Shown here piece by piece: positions 56,432 to 64,000 of a DNA stretch of 64,000 nucleotides (positions are counted from its first letter, which is position 1; each line of letters starts with the position of its first letter). The DNA is from Paramyrothecium sp. XJ0827 (lineage: Eukaryota; Ascomycota; Sordariomycetes; Hypocreales; Stachybotryaceae). The DNA is taken from contig JAJFPB010000011.1 in NCBI GenBank assembly GCA_020881915.1, forward strand, positions 930,001 to 994,000, read 5' to 3'. The notes beneath the pieces are model-generated. The model worked only from the letters and a program-made list of their open reading frames with translations, searched no databases and had not been told where the DNA came from. Made by a program: the position numbers and the translations under genes.

Positions 56432-58744
56432 TGCGTATATCTAAATACAAGAATAATGTAGATGCCAGGTACTAAATGCCTGAATTGCCTCCAATCTGGA
56501 AACGAGGTTTGGGTCATCCCGGGCCGGTGCTGCGGGTACTGTGGTACACCATATGGTTGACAGATAGCCATGCTATGCGGACGCGGATCAGTGCAACAGA
56601 GACTGCAGGGTGTCTCTTTCTTAGACCTTCTCCCGGTATCGGCAGTGACGGCGGCCCATCAGCGGCTGGTGGCGGCGCAGGAAGCAAAACCCTCTCCTTC
56701 TGATGCATTTTGTAGATATACACTGAGGTGATACAGTTTTTGTGTGCTGCATCATACGAGCATCATATTGCTGTGGGGGGTAAATTCGCCCGCGGTTTAT
56801 CCAATGATAAACCGGAGCACATGGTCAGTGTGACCCTGGAATAATCCCAGCTGTCAACCAATAAGAAGCAACTCTTTTTCGGTGTCATCTCCGGAATTTC
56901 ACCCAATCAACTTGCTACAATGAAAACATCTACATTATGGAGCGTTAAGGCGTGTGCATTCGTACGAATTCGGTTGCCGTATTTTGCAACCACTGGTCGA
57001 TGTTTGCATCATCACAGAAGGCATGAAACAGAAGCAAGCTTTTCAACATAATGACCTCTTCCAGGAGACCTTCGTATTCTGCTTGGTTTTTTCAAAGCTC
57101 GTGCATCGACTGGTTCTTCTTTTTACGACACTTAGCTGCCGCCCACCGGTTCCGTTCCTTTTCTTGATTTCGCTTCATGGCTTTGTCTTGCTCATTGTGT
57201 CGCTGTTTTCGCTTTTGTGGCTTACAGTCCAGAACCCGTCATCACCAACGCAAAAGTAACAAGTAAAAGACGCCACAAAAACATATGAGGGGGCGCAGTC
57301 AGGCAACGCCGCATTGCTCCCCCAATGTGACGTCAGAAATATGCTCTTCCCTGAGAAATACATGCAGTCCTTAGAGCGCCAATCAGATTCTCTGGTGTCC
57401 ATCGGTATTAGTACTATATACGGGACGCGTCAATAATACATTAGGATTACTGTGCTTCGCTAGAAGGATTGCGCCGCCGTCATGCATAGCCAATATCTTT
57501 TTCGCAGGGTGCAGAAATCAGACATCAATGCGGAAGAGCTACATATGTCTTGGACTGCCACGACATTATTATCAACAACCATCAGCGGTACAAATGGATT
57601 AGGCTTTATTGTTAAGGACTCATCGTCTCCTACAAGACAACGCCAGGTAGTACTTCGTCGAACGAATACAGTTAGCAATCTACTCTGACCCATACTTGTT
57701 CTGAGTTATGGCCGATATATGGTGCTACGGCTGGCTTTGTGTGAGTATACCTGAAAAAGAGCCAACATCAATTCACTAATCGATTAGGGAAACTGCCTCG
57801 AATACACCCAAGAAACTCGCGTATGGGGAATTCAGTATTGCATGAGATGTAACTCAGCGATAGGATGTGACGAAGTCGTTCGCATTTTACATTTAGCAGG
57901 ATCTCATATTAAAAGTGCATGGGAAATAAAGGAAAATGGCGAGTGGCAGGATATTGGAATCCATGGCGGCATCCTCTATTGGAAGATGCTGCTGCCAGAA
58001 GTCGTGGAGCCTTGTCCACCAAAGAGAAAGCTTCAAATTGGAGACCAACATCGTAACAGAGTCTCACCATGGCCAGCTGTGGTACCACGCTAACCGACTG
58101 CCTGGGCTGATTTTTCAGGGCCAAGGTTCTATGGGATAGATAGGTGGCTAAGCTCGGGTATGTGATGTAAAGGGATATTAGGAGTCGACAGGAGAGATGT
58201 CGAGACGTATATGAGGGCTGACTTACTTGCCGTCGAGTCAATGCCCAAGGGAGCTTTGCACTGCCCAAGGGAATATCCACTTCGTACGCGATGATACGAT
58301 TCAGTTGATAGTTTTGACACATGGACGGCCGCTTATTGGGAAGAACCACGGCATTGGCAAGAGGCAGAAGCACGCTGGCGGACAGTTTAGCGAAGTGTCG
58401 CTTCAACAAGTATCTGGAGACTTCAAAACCATTGCGCTGCACCAAGGCGGCCATGTGGAGAACGACGCCAAGTATTCGGGGCCAGTGCCAGGTGATAATG
58501 CCGCATCAGCCAGGCCCAAGTCACCGTTCGGTGACCGCCACGGTCCAGGCTTCGTGCTTGCCAAAAGTCCAGGGCCTAGCAACCAGCATCAAGACCAATT
58601 TTGTTCTAGGCTTCCTCTCTCTTCCAGTTATGCGGGTATCTGAGGACGGTCACCGAGCCACCAATGGTGATGCGTTTCAGAACCGCTTGTTCGAGCGGCC
58701 ATTCTTCAAGTAATGGAAGGTTTTACTTAACGACTGATTAATTA
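56432..58744. other. Long intergenic region, no gene recognised
   Basis: Several ORFs of 60-181 codons on both strands overlap one another, none with a recognisable motif. The 57909-58454 minus and 58227-58713 plus ORFs are mutually antisense, and neither is convincing. 58743-58744 is the TA target of the next element. Confidence 0.45.
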
Positions 58745-60621
58745 ACGTACATGTATAGCGAGTGGCCCAGCATAGCGAGTGGCCCAGCATAGCGAGTGGC
58801 CCAAAAATACCTCAATCTACATCATCACTAAAAGATCAATTGATTCACCACAATTAAGGATGTCAAGCCCTCAAAACGAAGCTAATATAATTCTTGCTCT
58901 TCAGGCCCTTCAAAATAACCAAGAATTAAGCATCCGACGCGCCGCAAAGATCTACAATATCTCATGGGAGACCCTTCGTGATAGGAAGAACGGGATTCGA
59001 TCACGACGCGATACTATGGCTAATTCACGTAAACTATCTGATCTTGAGGAACAGACGATAGTTAAATATATCCTTGACCTAGATACGCGAGGGTTTTCTC
59101 CCCGGCTTTGTGGTGTTGAAGATATGGCCAATCAACTGCTTGCTGATCGCGATATGCCTCCTGTTGGAACGCGCTGGGCTTCAAACTTCGTGAGGCGGCA
59201 ACCACAGCTTAAGACGCGTTTATTTCGCAGATACGACTATCAGAGAGCTAAATGCGAAGATCCAGTCGCAATAAACGCGTGGTTCTCGCTTATAGAGAAC
59301 ACAGTCGCGAAGTACGGCATAAGATCAAATGATTGGTACAACTTTGATGAGACAGGCTTTATGATGGGCGTTATTGCAAGCGGCATGGTTTTTACAGGCG
59401 CAGAGAGGCGTGCAAACCCTAAAAAGGTTCAGCCGGGAAACCGTGAATGGGTTACTGCGATTGAATCGGTTAATGCAGAAGGGTGGGCACTGCCGCCGTT
59501 CATCATTGTTGCAGGCCAATATCACCTCTCTAGTTGGTGTCGCGAAAGCAACCTCCCGGGCGATTGGGCTATTACAACCACCAAGAATGGTTGGACCGAT
59601 AACGAGACGGGCCTCGAGTGGCTAAAGCACTTCAATCGGCATACAATTAAAAGATCAAATGGTGCCTATCGTCTTCTGATCCTTGACGGGCATGAAAGCC
59701 ACCACTCGGTGGCTTTTGAGGATTTCTGCAAGGACAACAAGATTATTACACTCTGTATGCCGCCTCATTCATCTCATCTACTTCAGCCTCTTGATGTGGG
59801 CTGCTTTGGGCCGCTCAAGAAGGCATATGGTCGAGAAATAGAGCATTTGATCAAATGCTCTATAACACACATTTCCAAGACCGAGTTCTTTCCTGCCTTC
59901 TACGCCGCACACCAAGCCAGCTTAACCAAATCGAATATTCAGGGAGGTTTTAAGGGCGCCGGACTTACTCCTTTGGATGCAGACCATGTGATCTCAAAGC
60001 TTGATATTCGGTTACGAACTCCAACGCCTGCTATCGATGAGCCACAGCTTCCTGACCCTTGGACCTCGAGAACCCCAAAGACAGTTAGGGAAACTCAATC
60101 TCAATCAGAATATCTTAAAAGACGAATCAGAAGACATAAAAGCAGCTCCCCAGCATCAATAATTGATGCTTTGAATTCATTTTCTAAGAGTTTACTTGCA
60201 AATCAGCATAAGATGGCTTTACTAGAGGCTGAGGTCCGGGATCTTCGAGAGGCAAATGAGATACTAAGCCGGCGCCGCAGGGAAAAAAAGAAACGCCTAC
60301 GCAATGGAGGGACAATGACTGTAGAGGAAGGCCAAGCATCAATTGATCAAACGGATGTGAATATGCAGATAGCGGTCGAATCATCGAGGAGAGGTGGTCA
60401 AGGAAGGTCAGCGCAACCGAGGGAAAGGCGCTGTGGTGTATGCAGCAAGCCCGGGCATAATGCAAGAACATGTAAGGCAGATATTCCAGCTTCTGGAGAT
60501 GAGTGTAGCGATTAGTTCTAAATGATCAGATGGTCTGTTGTGTTTTTATTGAAGTTCCGGTCTTGAGGGTTGAGATTTTTGGGCGGCTCGCTTGTTTGGG
60601 CGGCTCGCTATACATGTACGT
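58745..60621 (+). mobile_element. Fot/pogo-type element 2 (intact)
   Basis: The ends share ACGTACATGTATAGCGAG, and TA flanks lie at 58743-58744 and 60622-60623. The left end carries three direct AGCGAGTGGCCCA copies at 17-bp spacing (58757, 58774, 58791). The right end carries two copies of a variant core (AGCGAGCCGCCCA on the complement). Length 1877 bp. It is related to element 1 at 46396-48253 but is a distinct family. Confidence 0.93.
58860..60515 (+). CDS. pogo/Fot-family DD35D transposase (intact)
   Basis: 551 residues from ATG 58860; an upstream GTG-initiated extension lies in the terminal repeats and is not credible. The N-terminal part (EANIILALQALQ...IRRAAKIYNISWETL) is a Psq-type helix-turn-helix, followed by a CENP-B-like second DNA-binding domain (SDLEEQTIVKYI...RWASNFVRRQ). 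The catalytic aspartates are D163 (YNFDETGF), D276 (LLILDGHESHHS) and D312 (LLQPLDVGCFG), with exactly 35 residues between the last two. A basic coiled segment (LREANEILSRRRREKKKR) precedes a CCHC knuckle, C525-x2-C-x4-H-x4-C. All key residues are present and the reading frame is clean, so it could mobilise itself and related MITEs. Confidence 0.94.
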   Translation: MSSPQNEANIILALQALQNNQELSIRRAAKIYNISWETLRDRKNGIRSRRDTMANSRKLSDLEEQTIVKYILDLDTRGFSPRLCGVEDMANQLLADRDMPPVGTRWASNFVRRQPQLKTRLFRRYDYQRAKCEDPVAINAWFSLIENTVAKYGIRSNDWYNFDETGFMMGVIASGMVFTGAERRANPKKVQPGNREWVTAIESVNAEGWALPPFIIVAGQYHLSSWCRESNLPGDWAITTTKNGWTDNETGLEWLKHFNRHTIKRSNGAYRLLILDGHESHHSVAFEDFCKDNKIITLCMPPHSSHLLQPLDVGCFGPLKKAYGREIEHLIKCSITHISKTEFFPAFYAAHQASLTKSNIQGGFKGAGLTPLDADHVISKLDIRLRTPTPAIDEPQLPDPWTSRTPKTVRETQSQSEYLKRRIRRHKSSSPASIIDALNSFSKSLLANQHKMALLEAEVRDLREANEILSRRRREKKKRLRNGGTMTVEEGQASIDQTDVNMQIAVESSRRGGQGRSAQPRERRCGVCSKPGHNARTCKADIPASGDECSD

Positions 60622-60623
60622 TA

Positions 60624-61374
60624 CTTAGAAAGCTTCATACATTCATGTGGCGGGATGTAACTGGATGCCACCAGGAAAAAAATGCAAGATATCAGTCTCC
60701 GTACCATCCCCGAGTTTATGTTATGGTTGACAAATGCGTCCACGTACGAATCTAGATGCAGCGTGAAGGAGGTCGGTCGTGGCTGCGATATTTTTCTACT
60801 TCAGCTGAGCCACAGTCCAATGTTGGCCTATAGATCGTCAGTTCTTCATAGCCGCGGTACCGAGGTCCTCTACCTTGATTGTGAGGGCCTTGATGTTCTC
60901 GCTGTCACAAGTCGCCTACTCTGTCAATCTTTGTCATACTCCGTTGGCGAAGGCACACCGGACGAGACTTCATTCTCTGCATTCATTAAACACGGAAGTC
61001 TTCACAACGGCGGCAAAATGGCTTGAGAAGTTTATTGACGCTCAAGAGGTTCTCAATGGCGCGAAAATTTCAACAGATTCAAGCGGCTTCATCAATAGCT
61101 GCAGCGCATAACGTGTCTCAATGGGATAATATTGCGGAGCTCGCGGATATATTCGAGGAAATAGTGCACTTTCCTGGCCGAAAGACACCTTTCCTCAGCT
61201 TCTTTGATGAGAAAAGATTATCCGAGGCCTGGAAGCTTCGGGATGCTAAATACATGAATCATCAAATATGGAAAGCGTTGACGGGTGTTCAGGCCGCAGC
61301 ACCTTCTCGTAGTCTCCAAGTGTTCGCTCGTACATCCCCAGTACCAGAGTTACAACTTATTAATACAAAGAAAC
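60624..61374. other. Intergenic with a weak plus-strand ORF
   Basis: An ATG ORF at 61056-61436 (126 residues, containing NIAELADIFEEIVHFPGRKTP) is somewhat protein-like but unrecognised. It overlaps the 3' end of the minus-strand ORF at 61375-61935. It may be a fragment of an older gene. Confidence 0.35.
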
Positions 61375-61935
61375 CTACTCACTACTGCCGCCGAACAGCA
61401 GGTGCCCTGCAATCCATCGAACAGTTCCCCTCATAGACTTCTCCCATTCGGCATGTGTGATTTGCCCCTTGAAATTGGCTTCAACGAACTCCCTGAACCC
61501 CTCAGTCCGAGGTATTTTATTCTTGTCTGGCTCCCAGACGATATAGAATATCCTCATATGGCCTACTTCCTCCACGGCTAGATAGATCTGGCCCATATTG
61601 TCGGCGCAGAATCTCTTAATATCGCCGCCCCTTACCGCGTTGAGAAACCGAATCTTTTGGACTGCCATTTGTCCGAGATTATCTGCCAGCCCTTTTTTAA
61701 CATTTGAGTCAAGCTGGGGTCCAGCTTCGGAGAGGGCATCATACGCCCCTTCAAATGTGTTATTGCTTTGGACCTTAAGGAAGATGATGTTGGTTTTGGT
61801 GGGCGTGAACCAGCTGGCGATATAGGCAGTACAGTTGGTCCAGGTCGTCATACGGTATACAATGCTGGAGTCATGTTCAAACGTCTTGTATATAGTGTAG
61901 CGGTCCGCACCGAAGAACCAGTTGAACTTATCCAT
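61375..61935 (-). CDS. Hypothetical protein, 186 residues
   Basis: ATG 61935 opens MDKFNWFFGADRYTIYKTF and the frame is clean to the stop at 61375. The composition is protein-like, with a WTNCTAYIASWFTPTKTNIIF stretch and a C-terminal charged region (EWEKSMRGTVRWIAGHLLFG). No signal peptide, no membrane helix, no domain I recognise. An orphan or fast-evolving gene is possible. Confidence 0.5.
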   Translation of the reverse strand: MDKFNWFFGADRYTIYKTFEHDSSIVYRMTTWTNCTAYIASWFTPTKTNIIFLKVQSNNTFEGAYDALSEAGPQLDSNVKKGLADNLGQMAVQKIRFLNAVRGGDIKRFCADNMGQIYLAVEEVGHMRIFYIVWEPDKNKIPRTEGFREFVEANFKGQITHAEWEKSMRGTVRWIAGHLLFGGSSE

Positions 61936-62734
61936 AATTCCTGATGTTTGGCAGTGAGGGCCGATTACTGTTGTACTTAAAACGATCAAGATGTGCCTTG
62001 TTGTACTGCCTTATACCTCCGAGAAAATTAGGACGGCGTCAGAGAAGGGCGTATGCGTTTTATAAGACTAGAACGAACTTATCTCACGCGATTATCTGCT
62101 AATCCGTCGTAGAAAGCGCTGAGATTTAACGTTACACCCAGGAATGCCAACCTCAGCCCGTGTAATAGAAAGCGGTTACAGATTGGCGCCAAGATAAGAT
62201 GTGGCGGCGACTTGCATTCCATGTTAATTTGACTCATCATGTGTACGTAATTAGGCAGCAGGTGTCTCACACTGCCTTTCTCCGAGAGCGCCATCGAGAG
62301 CTTCGAGTTCGTCTCTCAGTTGGGCGAATGCATCGAGAAACGCAAAGGGGGGCATCGGCTCTTAGGATCACGTTATTAGGGTAGTATATTTTCTGCTGAT
62401 GGCGGCGACAAAGTTTGGCATTGACAAGTATGGGGCCCAATTACCTTGGGTGCGGCGTGAGAGGTTCACTTCAGGTTGGCAAAAAGGTTATGAGACTCGA
62501 TGTTTCGTCATTGCGGGCGCAATGATAGCATTTGCAGCATCTGGTTCGCCACTACTAGCCAGATAACTAATATCAGGGCGAATCGGTACCTCTTCTGATG
62601 CCATACTCGACTACCATTTCCTCGGCCCCTTCCCAACCCACGATCGACACCATACATGACCGGCAAACCAGCCGTCCACGCCCCTTACTGCGCTAAACAA
62701 TCTCCCCGCGCGCAAGCGGAAAGGAGGGTGGGTT
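61936..62734. other. Intergenic, nothing recognised
   Basis: Mixed composition, short overlapping ORFs only. Confidence 0.45.
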
Positions 62735-62884
62735 GGCTCGTACGGTAATGTATGGGAGGTTCTCCAGGGATTCGAGTTCTTGTTGGAAGTCCTTGAGGAC
62801 TATAAGCAGCTTGCGTCTGAGATGCCCGACCCGGAGCATTTCAGAATCAATATTAATTTGGGTTGGGAAAAGCTCAACAGATGA
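62735..62884 (+). pseudogene. hAT transposase fragment
   Basis: The plus-strand reading YGNVWEVLQGFEFLLEVLED...FRININLGWEKLN matches the region before the dimerisation domain of hAT transposases; compare NINLGWIKLDEYY in the relic at 5152-7664. It ends in TGA at 62882-62884. The overlapping 124-codon minus-strand ORF (62693-63067) is probably its shadow. Confidence 0.6.
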
Positions 62885-63664
62885 AGGCCGCAATCTGATC
62901 GAGGACATCGTCGAGCTCTTCCGAGTCACCTCCGGACCAGCCCTGTATTCGCTGTCTGTTATAGCCATCACGCGCTCAACACAGGACGCGAAGTCTAAAC
63001 CGTCGCTGCTTTTCCATATCTGCAGATCCTTTGCATGGGTCGACGCAATGTCATAACGTCTTGTCATTCATCGAGTTTGACATCTTTAATCAGCCAGATA
63101 ATGTTGAAATCATATTAAGCCCCAGTCTAACAGGTCCCTTAAATCTGCCTCAGAAGGTGGTCGGCAGTGATACTTTTCTGTTGGGCGGGGCTGGTATCAG
63201 AGTGACCCTTCAATTATCTGTGGCCCCCCGATTGTAACTCAATCTCGAGCGTTACTAGTGGTCGATTAGATAGGGCAATGTTGCATTAAAGGTTAAGAGC
63301 TCATTTATCGTTGACTGTTTCTTTTTCAATCTCCGCGGCACCGGCTCACACTCCGGCAGAATATTTAGCATTTCAGTTCAAAAAACTTATCTACCATCCT
63401 TTAACTAATCCCGCGCACGGGCAGCCACTTATTCATGATCACGTCGATAAATACTATCGAACGCATTGCGCATGTCGTCGTCACACTCGAGCAGCGCTGC
63501 TAATGAAACAAGTAAGTCAAATCAGGCTCTGGATTTGCTCACTTGGTAGGAGTCTTGCAAAATACTTGCAAACAAGCAAGTTGCCAAATCAAGTGTATGG
63601 GGATACGTGACGAAGGAAGTGGGCTGATTACCTGATTCGCCCGAAAAGTGAAGCTATTCCCAAC
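62885..63664. other. Intergenic, nothing recognised
   Basis: Short ORFs only. It lies between two hAT scraps of opposite orientation and may be decayed element DNA. Confidence 0.4.
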
Positions 63665-64000
63665 TCAAACCCTCATTAAACCCCCGCTGACTTCGGAGTA
63701 AATTCCCCTCTTCAGCCAGTTCTTCATTAACTGCAGCTTTCCCATGTTATCAGGTTTCATTGCCAGCCTTTGTGACGTCAATGTGAGCTTCGCAGTGCTG
63801 AAAGCTCGCTCGCAGTCGGAGGCCATAGCCGGGATGGCAAGGACGTCGAGTGCAAGCTTGCTCAACAGCGGATACGTACCTTGATGATCCAACCACCAAC
63901 GAGTAGGGTCAGTCGTGTCCACTGTCGTCTGGCGTAAGTACCCCTCAAGCTCGTTGCATGGACTGGTAGCCCTGGGCCTCTTTGAATTGACCCATTGGCG
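63665..64000 (-). pseudogene. hAT transposase C-terminal end, runs off the window
   Basis: Open on the minus strand from the right edge to a stop at 63665. It contains YPLLSKLALDVLAIPAMASD and CERAFSTAKLTLTSQR, the hallmark of the hAT dimerisation domain, followed by LMKNWLKRGI. Only the last 110 or so residues are inside the window, so intactness cannot be judged. Confidence 0.8.

Noticed and set aside
57909..58713. Overlapping 181-codon minus and 130-codon plus ORFs
   Set aside because: They are antisense to each other and neither shows a motif, signal or credible intron.
62693..63067. 124-codon minus-strand ORF
   Set aside because: The opposite strand encodes a recognisable hAT fragment over the same bases.
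1..64000. LTR retrotransposon
   Set aside because: No gag-pol-like ORF and no long direct terminal repeats. The only long direct repeats are the hAT copies, the 204-bp units and the Helitron coding regions.

Overview
The window looks like a repeat-rich, accessory stretch of a filamentous ascomycete genome (Pezizomycotina, most likely Sordariomycetes). The signs are short 50-70 nt introns with GTAAGT/GTATGT-type donors, Tad1-type LINE, Fot/pogo and hAT elements with fungal-type proteins, a GPI-anchored wall protein and a GPI-anchored phospholipase B. There are few host genes. About two thirds of the window is mobile DNA. I saw no rRNA, tRNA or CRISPR.

Layout. 1-290: end of a Tad-like LINE relic. 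818-4645: hAT copy 1, whose near-identical twin lies at 51027-54854. 5152-7664: an older hAT relic on the minus strand. 9029-10192: a repeat-built GPI-anchored surface protein. 13182-13497: a TA-flanked MITE. 13752-15598: a broken MFS transporter. 15877-43040: three head-to-tail Helitrons (A, B, C), preceded by a 204-bp tandem array whose units carry Helitron end motifs. 43602-43940: a small hAT-type MITE with an 8-bp target duplication. 44041-46105: an intact phospholipase B. 46396-48253 and 58745-60621: two related Fot/pogo elements, the first broken and the second intact. 48706-50183: a small beta-sandwich-like protein and a small membrane protein. 55673-56431: an FAD-monooxygenase fragment. 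61375-61935: an orphan ORF. 62735-64000: two more hAT scraps.

The Helitron tract is the most interesting part. Copy C has an apparently intact 2020-residue Rep/helicase gene with one conserved 55-nt intron. The Rep/helicase genes of A and B are shattered. B and C also carry a conserved two-exon gene transcribed divergently from the Rep/helicase gene (intact in C, 377 residues). B alone carries a third gene near its 3' end. The units abut directly: each ends in the same GC-rich hairpin module and the next begins with a GAAGG/CCTTC-type module. This is what a rolling-circle concatemer would leave. The element ends do not fit canonical 5'-TC...CTRR-3' Helitrons and fit better with the Helentron/Helitron2 type.

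Many frameshifts in the younger elements are single-base changes in short homopolymers. Some of these could be assembly errors rather than real lesions.
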